Positions 16,674 through 25,153 of a DNA stretch of 64,000 nucleotides are shown here, piece by piece. The DNA lies in the NCBI RefSeq assembly GCF_014163735.1, contig NZ_JACJDV010000001.1, positions 1 through 64,000 on the forward strand. The letters are read 5' to 3'. A model generated the notes under the pieces. It saw only the letters and a list, made by a program, of their open reading frames with translations. It did not search any database and had not been told where the DNA came from. Within the stretch, counting starts at the first letter, position 1, and every line of letters starts with the position of its first letter. This DNA comes from Shewanella sp. SR44-3 (lineage in GTDB: Bacteria > Pseudomonadota > Gammaproteobacteria > Enterobacterales > Shewanellaceae). The position numbers and the translations under genes were made by a program.

Positions 16674-17632
16674 TGGTAGATGATTTTTCCAATAAGCAGG
16701 CGTCTCGCCTCAATAAATTAAGTAAACGCTTGCACAGTGAAGTGGGTAAAGCGATTGCCGATTACAACATGATTGAAGATGGCGATCGCATCATGTGCTG
16801 CCTCAGTGGTGGTAAAGACAGCTACGCCATGCTGGATATTCTGCTTAGTTTACAAAAAAAAGCCCCTATCTCATTTGAAATTGTGGCAGTCAACTTAGAC
16901 CAAAAGCAACCCGGTTTTCCTGAGCATATCCTGCCAGCCTATTTAGATAAAGTAGGCGTTGCTTACCATATTCTTGAAAAAGACACTTACTCCATCGTTA
17001 AAGATAAGATCCCTGAAGGCAAGACCACTTGCTCTTTGTGCTCTCGCCTACGACGCGGCACCTTATACGGCTTTGCCCAGCGCATCGGCGCCACAAAAAT
17101 TGCCTTAGGTCATCACAGGGATGACATCATAGAAACCTTGTTCTTGAACATGTTTTTTGCGGGAAAAATGAAAGCTATGCCGCCTAAGTTATTATCTGAT
17201 GATGGTGCTAATATGGTGATCCGACCGCTAGCTTACAGCCGCGAAAAAGACATCGCCGAATACGCTGCAATTAAAGAATTTCCCATCATTCCTTGTAATC
17301 TGTGTGGCTCACAAGAAAACCTAAAGCGCGCCGCAGTAAAAGACATGCTCAAGCAGTGGGATAAACACCACCCAGGGCGAATTGAATCCATCTTCACCGC
17401 GATGCAAAACACCTCGCCATCCCAAGGTGTTGACCGCGAGCACTTCGACTTTGTCGGTCTTAGCCGCGATCCTGATGCGCCCATGCGCGGTGATGTGGCA
17501 GAATCTGATTTGCCCGCTTTTGATTTTCTCGACACCAGCAATTCCGGACATATCGACTTAGATGCAGCTAAAGCCCGCAGCGACGAGCAAAACCTGCAAC
17601 GCATTGATATCGTCAGCACCTACCAGCCCTAA
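16661..17632 (+). CDS. ttcA: tRNA 2-thiocytidine(32) synthetase TtcA
   Basis: A 323-residue enzyme that thiolates cytidine 32 in a subset of tRNAs, using ATP and a [4Fe-4S] cluster. The ATP-pyrophosphatase loop is SGGKDS (49-54). Cysteine pairs C124-x-x-C127 (TCSLCSR) and C212-x-x-C215 (PCNLCGS) match the family's cluster and sulfur-transfer residues. The body ends around 260; the last 60 residues are a variable tail. The start fits homologue length, but the bases just upstream are the T-run of a hairpin, so the ribosome site is unusual. Confidence 0.94.
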   Translation: MSDIVVDDFSNKQASRLNKLSKRLHSEVGKAIADYNMIEDGDRIMCCLSGGKDSYAMLDILLSLQKKAPISFEIVAVNLDQKQPGFPEHILPAYLDKVGVAYHILEKDTYSIVKDKIPEGKTTCSLCSRLRRGTLYGFAQRIGATKIALGHHRDDIIETLFLNMFFAGKMKAMPPKLLSDDGANMVIRPLAYSREKDIAEYAAIKEFPIIPCNLCGSQENLKRAAVKDMLKQWDKHHPGRIESIFTAMQNTSPSQGVDREHFDFVGLSRDPDAPMRGDVAESDLPAFDFLDTSNSGHIDLDAAKARSDEQNLQRIDIVSTYQP

Positions 17633-17653
17633 TCATTAGAGTAAGTAGAAGAT

Positions 17654-17688
17654 AAAAAAGGCTTAGATTTTAGGATCTAAGCCTTTTT
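17654..17688. terminator. Bidirectional terminator between ttcA and the next gene
   Basis: A 14-bp stem (AAAAAGGCTTAGAT against ATCTAAGCCTTTTT) with a short loop. T-runs occur on both strands. It serves ttcA and the convergent gene ending at 17707. Confidence 0.85.
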
Positions 17689-17706
17689 GTTATCAGATAA
17701 ATAATT

Positions 17707-18147
17707 TTAATTGAGCTTAGCGACTAGCTTAATATGGTAATTCCAGAGAATACCTTGTTGCTCGCCGAATTCCATACTGGCTTCGCCTCCACTGCGATTC
17801 AATATAAACACTGGCAGCTCATAAGTGCTGTGTTGATTTGTACTCTCACACTTAATCACGGCTTCAAGTAATAATTGAGTATCTTCTTGGGTGAGCTTCG
17901 CTTTGTAGTGACATTGTCGCTTTGCCGGCTTTTCTTGTACTTCAGTTATCGCAAGTGTTTCATTAGACCATTGCTCATTGATCAGCTCAATATCGGCAAA
18001 CAGCCATTTTGTCTCGCCCTCTTCGATACTGGCGCTAAGTTGATAGCTCGCAGCGGTAGCCGCAGTTTCACTTTGCTGTGCCATGGTTGAAGTCGAAGCT
18101 AATCCCACCAGTAACAGTAAGTTTAAGATTAGAGGATGTGCTGCCAT
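17707..18147 (-). CDS. Secreted protein of unknown function
   Basis: A 146-residue protein with a Sec signal peptide (hydrophobic 6-18, cleavage probably after STMA at about 23). The mature part is beta-rich, with two cysteines (in RQCHYKA and IKCEST) that could form a disulfide. No family recognised. It lies just downstream of the amylase gene on the same strand, with 23 bp between them, so both may be on one transcript. Confidence 0.55.
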   Translation of the reverse strand: MAAHPLILNLLLLVGLASTSTMAQQSETAATAASYQLSASIEEGETKWLFADIELINEQWSNETLAITEVQEKPAKRQCHYKAKLTQEDTQLLLEAVIKCESTNQHSTYELPVFILNRSGGEASMEFGEQQGILWNYHIKLVAKLN

Positions 18148-18170
18148 TAAATATATATCCTTAGTTGTCT

Positions 18171-20054
18171 CTAAAAGTTTGCGCTTGTGGCACCCGTGCC
18201 GCTACTTGGCGATGTATAAATGTTGTTAGTACCAGATTGCCATACTAACATCGCTGGGGATTTTTTAATGCATTTCCATTCTATGGCTGTGCTTGCTGCC
18301 AATTTAATTACAGCGTTCCAGCTTGGATAAGTGTTAGGGGATAGTTTTTTTGCCAATTCAGTATTCCAATTGCCTAAGCTGACATCATTACCCACCACAT
18401 ACACTTCTTGCTCTGGGGTGGTTATGCCATTATTGCAATTAAAGGTTACGTCAACTGTGCTGCCTTGGCTATCTTGCTCAATCCATACAGAGTAAGAGCC
18501 ATTGTTAACCGGGAATTCTGCCCAGCCATCAAGATTACTAAGAATAATATCGCTGCGATTGCCTGTTATGTCGATGAAAGTATTGGATTTCCTACCCACA
18601 TTCATCCATTTGCTGCCGCCTGCACCATCACTCATTATCACCGCCATGGCTTTGGGGTGGCTAGTATCACCAAGACGTGTCCAACCTATGATGTCCCAAT
18701 GATCCAGATAATCAAGCTGTACGCCGTAGGCATAATCTTTGCGGGCTTTCAGCAAAGCGTCTATTTTTGCCTTATGGGAAACCATATTTATCACGCTGTT
18801 TTTACAGCCATTGTCAGAGCTTGTGTAGTTAGCACCATAATAGTCGGCATAAAACACATTGGGGTAACCTTGGCTTCGAAGCAAAATAAAGGCATAAGCC
18901 AAAGGTTTGAACCAATCATTGACTGGAGAAGCCAGCGCCTGACAGGCTTGAGTATCATGGTTTTCCACTAAGGTAACCGCTAAATTGGGCTGCTCTTTCA
19001 TCAAGCTGTTATCCCAAATACGGCGCATATCGTAATTGCCATTAGCCGTAGAAGCTTGATGAAAGTTTAAATGCAATGGCGCATCAAACAAGGACATACG
19101 CCCAGCCGTTTTATTTAAATAATTGTGTAATTTACTGGTGTCATAGCTCCAAAACTCACCCACGGTAAAGAGGGGTTTACCACTAGTAACACGCATATAG
19201 TCGAGCCACTCATTAAAAAACTCATAGCGAATATGCTTCACTGCATCCAGCCTAAAGCCATCGACTTGAGTTTGCGTTAGATACCAATCGCCCCAATCTT
19301 TTAATTCTTGCACCACTTCTGGGTGTGAAAAGTCGACATCGGCAAACATTAAATAGTCATAGTTCACATTCTCGGTATCGACTTCCCAATCCCAGCCCTT
19401 GCCATTACCGCGAAACTTAAAAATACTGTTTTCTTTGAGATTTTGCGCCCAATCAACGCCATCAAAATGATACCAACGCCACTTAAAATTAGAATGCTGA
19501 TTTTGACGAGCACTAAAATTAAATTGAGTCCAGGCATCGATTTGCACATCATTGCCAAATTCCCTATCGCGATTGTCTCGGGCAACTCTCACCGCCGTGA
19601 CAGATTCAGTAGCATCGGCGCCACCTCTGTGGTTAAACACCAGATCGCCATACACTTGCAGTCCCTGTGTGTGGGCCGTATTAATGGCACTAATGTATTG
19701 AGTTTTAGTGCCGTATTTTGTCCGCACAGCCCCTTGTTGATTAAATTCGCCTAAGTCGTACATATCGTACACACCATAGCCCACATCTAAGGCGCCGGAT
19801 GCGCCCTTGTACGCCGGCGGCAACCATAGTGCGCTGAATCCCGCGGCAGCTAGTGCGCTGGATTGTTGTTGAACTTGAGTCCAAAGCTTGCCATCGGCTG
19901 GGGTGTACCAGTGAAAATACTGCATCATGACGCCATTTTCGGCGCTGCTCGCACTGCTGTTAAGTCCTAAAGCAGAAAAACCCGCCACGAGGGCAAATGT
20001 TAGCCTAAAGTTTGCGCGTTTCTTGATTATTATTTTTGTATTTGAAGTCGCCAT
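18171..20054 (-). CDS. Secreted alpha-amylase, GH13 with CBM20 starch-binding domain
   Basis: A 627-residue extracellular endo-acting starch hydrolase. A signal peptide is visible (KKRANFRL, then hydrophobic to about 38). The catalytic barrel begins VMMQYFHWYTPADG and DVGYGVYDMYDLGEF, close to the liquefying Bacillus-type amylases (GH13 subfamily 5, recalled). Catalytic residues are D270 (GFRLDAVKH), E300 (TVGEFW) and D367 (VENHDTQ). The C-terminal 90 residues are a CBM20 starch-binding domain (VYVVGNDVSLGNWN). The ATG at 20054 has AAGGA in front; a frame nine codons longer lacks one. A LacI-type palindrome lies at about 95 bp upstream. Confidence 0.93.
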   Translation of the reverse strand: MATSNTKIIIKKRANFRLTFALVAGFSALGLNSSASSAENGVMMQYFHWYTPADGKLWTQVQQQSSALAAAGFSALWLPPAYKGASGALDVGYGVYDMYDLGEFNQQGAVRTKYGTKTQYISAINTAHTQGLQVYGDLVFNHRGGADATESVTAVRVARDNRDREFGNDVQIDAWTQFNFSARQNQHSNFKWRWYHFDGVDWAQNLKENSIFKFRGNGKGWDWEVDTENVNYDYLMFADVDFSHPEVVQELKDWGDWYLTQTQVDGFRLDAVKHIRYEFFNEWLDYMRVTSGKPLFTVGEFWSYDTSKLHNYLNKTAGRMSLFDAPLHLNFHQASTANGNYDMRRIWDNSLMKEQPNLAVTLVENHDTQACQALASPVNDWFKPLAYAFILLRSQGYPNVFYADYYGANYTSSDNGCKNSVINMVSHKAKIDALLKARKDYAYGVQLDYLDHWDIIGWTRLGDTSHPKAMAVIMSDGAGGSKWMNVGRKSNTFIDITGNRSDIILSNLDGWAEFPVNNGSYSVWIEQDSQGSTVDVTFNCNNGITTPEQEVYVVGNDVSLGNWNTELAKKLSPNTYPSWNAVIKLAASTAIEWKCIKKSPAMLVWQSGTNNIYTSPSSGTGATSANF

Positions 20055-20148
20055 CAGGGATCCTTGCAAGTGTTGCTGCAATGTTAAAAGTTGATGGTTA
20101 AATTAGCACAGGCTGAGGAATGACGAAGCTTAAGCACAATTTTTGAGG

Positions 20149-20166
20149 TATGAATACGTATGCATA
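20149..20166. promoter_or_regulatory. Operator-like palindrome upstream of the amylase gene
   Basis: TATGAATACGTATGCATA is palindromic at 16 of 18 positions with a central ATACGTAT, the form expected for a LacI-family (possibly MalR-type) operator. Its centre is about 104 bp before the amylase ATG. A LacI-family gene occurs at 60002 in the window but no link is shown. Confidence 0.5.
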
Positions 20167-20276
20167 TCATGCTGAGCTCAAACTCAAAGCGTATTAATGC
20201 GGTAAGGATCATGTCGTGTTAACACTTTCAATCACAGGAAGGTAATGCTTATGTGGAAGGCTAGCAGCAACGCCTT

Positions 20277-20300
20277 GGCGACTGTAGAACCTCAGTCGCC
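20277..20300 (-). terminator. Hairpin after the flavodoxin-fold oxidoreductase gene
   Basis: GGCGACTG pairs perfectly with CAGTCGCC around an 8-base loop, 12 bp downstream of the stop codon. There is no T-run on the minus strand, so termination is uncertain. Confidence 0.4.
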
Positions 20301-20311
20301 AGCGACTAGGC

Positions 20312-20890
20312 TTACTTGGCAGCTTGCCCCAACTGAGCAATAGCCTTGATCCATTTGTCTCTTGCGGCCTCGCTTGAGTTAATCATTGGCCCAAGCATGT
20401 TGCTTTTAACCGATTTAAATCCACAAAACGCCAAGGTGGCTGTTTTTAATTGCTTGAGTGCTGGCGCGCCCTGCACCAGCCAATAATACCAAGGCGGGGT
20501 GTCCATGGTCATGATAAGTCTTGAGGTTTTTCCCTTGAGTAACTTTATGGGGATTGATTTACCCGCTTGATACTTGAAGGCAAAATTAGGCAAAAATGTT
20601 CTATCGAAGAGCCCCTTCAGCTTGGCCGGAATTGCGCCCCACCAAATAGGGGTGATGATAACCAGATGTTCTGACCACACTAATGCCTGTTGAAATTGCA
20701 CAAGGCAAGGCTCTAATTCCTGTTTATCGTCGTAACCAAGCACTAAATCAGGGTTAAACTCCATATCATAGAGTCGAAATAAACGCACTTCACAGTGTTT
20801 TTCGGCCTCGTTTACATACACTTTCGCCAGATGATTTGAAAAACTCTTATCCTTTGGGTTACCGACTAACACCAGCACACGTTTTGACAT
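20312..20890 (-). CDS. NAD(P)H-dependent oxidoreductase, flavodoxin fold (NQO/KefF-like)
   Basis: A 192-residue cytoplasmic protein with the flavodoxin-like fold of quinone reductases: VLVLVGNPKDKSFSNHLA is the FMN phosphate-binding loop and ITPIWWGAIPAKLKGLFDRTF the second flavin loop. Such enzymes reduce quinones or other electrophiles with two electrons. The ATG at 20890 follows AAGGATCAATA; a frame 8 codons longer is less likely. The gene is directly downstream of a MerR-family gene and is preceded by a MerR-type promoter with a 20-bp spacer, so it is probably induced by that regulator. Confidence 0.85.
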   Translation of the reverse strand: MSKRVLVLVGNPKDKSFSNHLAKVYVNEAEKHCEVRLFRLYDMEFNPDLVLGYDDKQELEPCLVQFQQALVWSEHLVIITPIWWGAIPAKLKGLFDRTFLPNFAFKYQAGKSIPIKLLKGKTSRLIMTMDTPPWYYWLVQGAPALKQLKTATLAFCGFKSVKSNMLGPMINSSEAARDKWIKAIAQLGQAAK

Positions 20891-20922
20891 TATTGATCCT
20901 TGATTAAATGACACTGAGCTTA

Positions 20923-20954
20923 AGTCTAGTGTCTCCCCCTAAGGGCAGAGTCAA
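20923..20954 (-). promoter_or_regulatory. MerR-type promoter with 20-bp spacer
   Basis: On the minus strand, TTGACT (20954-20949) and TAGACT (20928-20923) are separated by exactly 20 bases that hold an imperfect dyad around CCCTTAGGG. Over-long 19-20 bp spacers with a dyad are the hallmark of MerR-activated promoters. The oxidoreductase ATG is 33 bp downstream of the -10 element. Confidence 0.7.
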
Positions 20955-20966
20955 GGGCAATATTCA

Positions 20967-21347
20967 TTAACGGCAGTTGGCAAGTGTTGAGCAGTCACTC
21001 AGGCTGTGGTCAGTGTCTATTTGACGGCAGCATTCATCAATATTGGCTATATTTGCCGTTAAATCAGCAATTTTTGCCTGCAACTGTACTCTAAGCTCCG
21101 CCAAGAACAGTTTTATTCTTAACCAATCAAGCTTACCGTCTTGGTAGACTATGACCCCTTTTAACTGAGATAAGCTGACCCCTAATTGCTTGGCTTGTTT
21201 AATCAGTATCAGCAAGTCAACATCGGCGGCTTGGTAAACCCGGTAACGCCCTAGCCGCTTGGGTGGATTGATCAAGCCTTTGGCCTCATAAAAACGGATG
21301 GCCTTGATGGACAGAGACGTTTTTTTTGATACTTCACCTATGTACAT
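20967..21347 (-). CDS. MerR-family transcription regulator
   Basis: A 126-residue regulator. The N-terminal winged helix starts MYIGEVSKKTSLSIKAIRFYE, with the typical RFYEAKGLI and RYRVYQ motifs. A coiled-coil dimer helix spans about 78-105. The C-terminus has four cysteines (C106, C107, C119, C125), which could sense a metal, thiol stress or electrophiles; the exact inducer cannot be told. It lacks the CueR/ZntR-type C-x-loop spacing I would expect for a simple assignment. Its own promoter must overlap the end of uvrB. Confidence 0.85.
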   Translation of the reverse strand: MYIGEVSKKTSLSIKAIRFYEAKGLINPPKRLGRYRVYQAADVDLLILIKQAKQLGVSLSQLKGVIVYQDGKLDWLRIKLFLAELRVQLQAKIADLTANIANIDECCRQIDTDHSLSDCSTLANCR

Positions 21348-21398
21348 AGGATTAATCTTCTATTAATGAATGCAAAGTGGATGAAAAAAAGTAAGCCA

Positions 21399-23435
21399 TT
21401 AGCTTATCTTGATGATCCGCTCCCTCAGGGCATGGACTTCATCTCGAAGCGCTGCGGCTTGTTCAAACTCCAGATCTCTTGCGTGTTGCAGCATCTGTTT
21501 TTCCAGCTTTTCAATGGCGCGGCTGAGCTCAGAAATGCTGTTAAGATCGTCATATTGACCTGGTTTGCTGGCTACTTTACCTGGCATAGGCGCGGTTTTA
21601 CGATAGCCTGTAGTGGACTCATCTCCGACGTCCATCACATCGGTAATGGATTTCACTACACCTTTAGGTGTGATCCCATGGGCCAGATTGTGCTGATGCT
21701 GCTTTTCACGGCGCCGGTCGGTTTCTTCCATGGCTTTAGCCATCGATTTGGTAATTCTATCGGCATAGAGGATAACTTTACCATTAATGTTACGGGCAGC
21801 GCGGCCTATGGTCTGAATGAGTGAACGCTCTGAGCGCAAGAATCCCTCTTTATCCGCATCGAGAATACACACCAGTGACACTTCCGGCATGTCTAATCCT
21901 TCGCGGAGCAGGTTGATCCCCACTAGCACATCAAATTTCCCTAGGCGTAAATCACGAATGATTTCCACCCGTTCAACGGTATCAATATCTGAGTGCAAAT
22001 AACGCACCTTAACCCCGTGTTCATCAAGGTAGTCGGTGAGATCCTCTGACATACGCTTTGTTAGCGTAGTGACCAGCACCCTTTCATTGACTGCAACACG
22101 CTTGGCAATTTCTGATAATAAATCATCAACTTGAATAGCCACAGGCCTAACTTCCAATACCGGATCCAGTAACCCTGTCGGCCGTACCACTTGCTCGGCA
22201 ATCTCGCCGTTACTCTTATCAAACTCATACTGACTTGGGGTGGCTGAAACAAACACTGTTTGCGGCATCAGCTGCTCAAACTCTTCAAATTGCAGCGGGC
22301 GGTTATCCAGCGCACTTGGCAAGCGAAAACCGTATTCCACTAAGGTGGTTTTACGGCTGCGATCGCCTTTATACATGGCGCCAATTTGCGGCACTGTGAC
22401 ATGGGACTCATCAATAATAAGCAGGCCATCACTGGGCAAATAATCTATTAATGTGGGCGGCGGACTTCCTGGCGTACGGCCAGAAAGGTAACGCGAGTAG
22501 TTTTCAATCCCTGAGCAATAGCCCAATTCCACCATCATTTCAACATCGTATTGTACCCGTTCGGTGATCCGCTGAGCTTCAATTAACTTATTATTATCAA
22601 GTAAATACTGGCGACGTTCCCGCAACTCTTCCTTAATAAACTCAGTGGCGGCAATAATCTTATCCTTTGGTGTCACGTAATGGGTTTTAGGGTAAACCGT
22701 GGTGCGTGCAACGCGCTTTTTAATCTGACCCGTTAAGGGGTCAAACTCACTTAAACGTTCAATTTCATCATCGAACAACTCTACCCTAATGGCATCACGT
22801 TCAGAGTCGGCAGGGAAAATATCAATCACTTCACCGCGCACCCGATAAGTGCCTCGGGACAATTCCATATCATTGCGCTTATATTGCAACTCGCTCAAAC
22901 GATTCAGGATATCACGCTGCCCCATAGTGTCGCCTTGGCGCAGGTGCAACAACATTTTGAGGTAAGAATCAGGATCGCCCAATCCATAAATTGCCGATAC
23001 AGAGGCAATCAACACCACATCTTTACGCTCGAGCAAGGCTTTAGTGGCCGATAGGCGCATCTGTTCGATATGGGCATTCACCGAAGCATCCTTTTCTATA
23101 AAGGTATTTGATGCAGGCACATAAGCTTCGGGCTGGTAATAATCATAATATGAGACAAAATATTCAACCGCATTATTAGGGAAGAACTCCTTCATCTCAC
23201 CATAGAGCTGCGCCGCCAAAGTCTTATTGGGCGCCATGATAATGGTAGGCCGCCCCATAGTTTTTATTACATTGGCGATAGTGTAAGTTTTACCTGAACC
23301 TGTTACCCCAAGCAGTGTTTGACAGGCAAGTCCCGCCTCTAGACCATCGACAAGCTTAGCAATTGCGGTGGGTTGATCCCCTGCTGGGGGAAAAGGAAAA
23401 TGAAGATCAAACTCGGCACTAGACACAGTAAACAT
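21399..23435 (-). CDS. uvrB: Excinuclease ABC subunit B
   Basis: The 678-residue UvrB, the damage-verifying helicase-like subunit of nucleotide excision repair. Walker A is GVTGSGKT (43-50), the beta-hairpin region [12 protein letters not shown] lies near 96-107, the DESH box is intact, and the helicase motif [15 protein letters not shown] and QTIGRAARN are present. The C-terminal UVR motif (about 640-675) binds UvrC. Length is normal. I did not find a convincing LexA box upstream. Confidence 0.97.
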   Translation of the reverse strand: MFTVSSAEFDLHFPFPPAGDQPTAIAKLVDGLEAGLACQTLLGVTGSGKTYTIANVIKTMGRPTIIMAPNKTLAAQLYGEMKEFFPNNAVEYFVSYYDYYQPEAYVPASNTFIEKDASVNAHIEQMRLSATKALLERKDVVLIASVSAIYGLGDPDSYLKMLLHLRQGDTMGQRDILNRLSELQYKRNDMELSRGTYRVRGEVIDIFPADSERDAIRVELFDDEIERLSEFDPLTGQIKKRVARTTVYPKTHYVTPKDKIIAATEFIKEELRERRQYLLDNNKLIEAQRITERVQYDVEMMVELGYCSGIENYSRYLSGRTPGSPPPTLIDYLPSDGLLIIDESHVTVPQIGAMYKGDRSRKTTLVEYGFRLPSALDNRPLQFEEFEQLMPQTVFVSATPSQYEFDKSNGEIAEQVVRPTGLLDPVLEVRPVAIQVDDLLSEIAKRVAVNERVLVTTLTKRMSEDLTDYLDEHGVKVRYLHSDIDTVERVEIIRDLRLGKFDVLVGINLLREGLDMPEVSLVCILDADKEGFLRSERSLIQTIGRAARNINGKVILYADRITKSMAKAMEETDRRREKQHQHNLAHGITPKGVVKSITDVMDVGDESTTGYRKTAPMPGKVASKPGQYDDLNSISELSRAIEKLEKQMLQHARDLEFEQAAALRDEVHALRERIIKIS

Positions 23436-24292
23436 TCCTTACACAGGCAAAAGTACTAAAAAGTACAATATCGATGGTTTTTTGATTAACCAATAAAGCT
23501 TGTTTTCAAGCGGGGAAATCGAGCCTCAGTATCCTAGCGTATTTCAAGCAAAAAGGCTGTAGAAGTTAGCAAGAAACCCAAATTGATTGAAAGTTTTTAA
23601 CAGTTCAAATAATCGCGTAAATGAACAAATTTCAAGCTATAACTTAGTGTTTCCGCCATTTTAATACACAAAAATACACTTACAGGAGTGTCCCTAAGTC
23701 AAGTAAAATAATCATGCTGAATAAAACCAGTTGCAATTAGTATATTATTGAATATTAACAATATATTTTTTCAACTAACAAAATATCAAATCTAAGTCCG
23801 ACCCAAGGATTATAGGGGTTTGCAGCCTATAAATAAGAGTAATTCACAGGCTTATCCACAGAAATAGTGGATAACTCAAGCTAAGCCAATCAGGGTGCGG
23901 GATTTGGGCTAAATGCGAAATGTCTGATGTTAGCCTTGTGGCTAGTAATAAACTTTCTTTTTTGTAGCGCGTCACCGAGTTTGAGAAACGGATCCACCTA
24001 AAGTGAGAAATTTAATTTTGAGTTTAACGGACGCAAACCTGCTAGTCCTACCTTTGTAGGGTAATTTTGCTAGCCAATTCATCCAAAATGAAAACTTATC
24101 GGCACAAGCTGCCTTTATATAGCGCTATGCTTTCGCGATCTTCGTTTACAGCCTTGTTGACTGAATAGGCATACCCTAACCTGCCTATTAAACCCAAATC
24201 GTTTATAAACTGCATTTAGAGGCCCTTTTTAAATGCTGATTAAACATCAGTTAATAGTCTAGGGATCATGAAAGTTACCTAGTAACACTTTT
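23436..24292. other. 857-bp gap: AT-rich tract and DnaA-box-like cluster, no gene seen
   Basis: No frame of convincing length or ribosome site on either strand. The first third is AT-rich, with an extreme stretch at about 23735-23800. Next to it sit three DnaA-box-like 9-mers (23840-23874). The rest (about 23880-24290) has more GC, with short inverted repeats, and shows no recognisable product. The uvrB promoter must lie in the left 100 bp. Confidence 0.5.
23840..23874. promoter_or_regulatory. DnaA-box-like cluster
   Basis: TTATCCACA (23852-23860) is a perfect DnaA box. AGTGGATAA (23866-23874) is an 8/9 box in the opposite orientation, and TAATTCACA (23840-23848) matches 7/9. An AT-rich tract lies about 40 bp to the left. 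This resembles a DnaA-binding site, although the chromosomal origin normally lies next to dnaA or mnmG, which are absent here. Confidence 0.45.
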
Positions 24293-24514
24293 CTAAATTG
24301 CTATTTCTGAAAAAGGTAAATCAGCGGCCTGGCCTTGGATTTGGCCATCCAGTATGTACACCTTTCCGCTGGGTATACTATCCCCTAACACCACTTGGTG
24401 ACTGCCATCAGCATGTAAAACACTAGTGGTGCCATTGCTCACTGAAACCACGGTTGCAACCGCTCGTTGAGCCTTAGGGTTTAGGTTTGCTAAGCGCTGA
24501 TAAATATTACTCAT
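24293..24514 (-). CDS. Small phage-tail-like protein
   Basis: A 73-residue protein. The C-terminal half (SVLHADGSHQVVLGDSIPSGKVYILDGQIQGQAADLP) has the pattern of small proteins in tail-gene clusters of temperate phages, as I recall it: a short beta-barrel-like element ending DG.I.G.A.DLP. Its start overlaps the stop of the upstream gene by 4 bp (ATGA), so the pair is co-translated. No other phage genes are nearby. Function unknown. Confidence 0.5.
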   Translation of the reverse strand: MSNIYQRLANLNPKAQRAVATVVSVSNGTTSVLHADGSHQVVLGDSIPSGKVYILDGQIQGQAADLPFSEIAI

Positions 24515-25056
24515 AAGGTGTTCTCATTTCGCAATAAGCTGATGGTCTGGTTAACAGTGACTTGACCATTAGTGCTATTGACACTGGCGGCAATGGTTGA
24601 GGCATCACAGACAGATTTAAACACCTCAGCGCCCTTTCTTATCCCAACCAACATGCCTGGCCGAATTGGTGGCAAGTCATTCAGGACTTTAGTGCGAATG
24701 CTGTTTTGTATCTTGTTGCCCGCATTGGCTAATTCAGTGGTTCCCCGCATCCTTGCGGCTTGGTTATCTGTGATTAACTTATCGACTATATCAGCAGCAA
24801 AGTTATCGCCAGCGGTCCCGAAGCGTTTCACTTTCACTGCTACGCCTTGCTGTTCACCCCGAACAAACACCGCATTAGCCTCTGGGCGAATATCTAGGTG
24901 CTCAGTAAACTCTAAAATCACGCTGTCATGTAAGATAACATCAGGGACAGCGCTGCTTGTCTCCCAAGGCACCACTGGCCATTGTGGAATGACATTTATG
25001 GTCCGAGTCTCATCATTTATATCGAGCATGGCTACTATTTGTGACTGGTTAAACAT
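24511..25056 (-). CDS. Hypothetical protein, phage-associated character
   Basis: A 181-residue protein with no signal peptide or membrane segment and no family that I can name with confidence. It has a beta-rich first half (PQWPVVPWE and VFVRGEQQGVAVKVKRFG) and a later helical/glycine-rich part (IRPGMLVGIRKG). It forms a two-gene unit with the small phage-tail-like protein behind it. The 12-kb setting is otherwise chromosomal housekeeping, so this is likely a remnant or a domesticated pair. Confidence 0.5.
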   Translation of the reverse strand: MFNQSQIVAMLDINDETRTINVIPQWPVVPWETSSAVPDVILHDSVILEFTEHLDIRPEANAVFVRGEQQGVAVKVKRFGTAGDNFAADIVDKLITDNQAARMRGTTELANAGNKIQNSIRTKVLNDLPPIRPGMLVGIRKGAEVFKSVCDASTIAASVNSTNGQVTVNQTISLLRNENTL

Positions 25057-25153
25057 AATCCACTATTTATGTTTTGATTATGTTGCAAATCAGTAATGCC
25101 TCTTGTAATTTAATCAGCCTAGTTCAATAACAATAATAATATTGGGTACTTAT

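Noticed and set aside
23436-23520. LexA box upstream of uvrB
   Set aside because: No CTGT-N8-ACAG match; the short GTACTTTTTAGTAC dyad does not fit the LexA consensus.
23735-23874. Chromosomal origin of replication
   Set aside because: Only one perfect DnaA box and no dnaA, mnmG or other origin-linked genes nearby.
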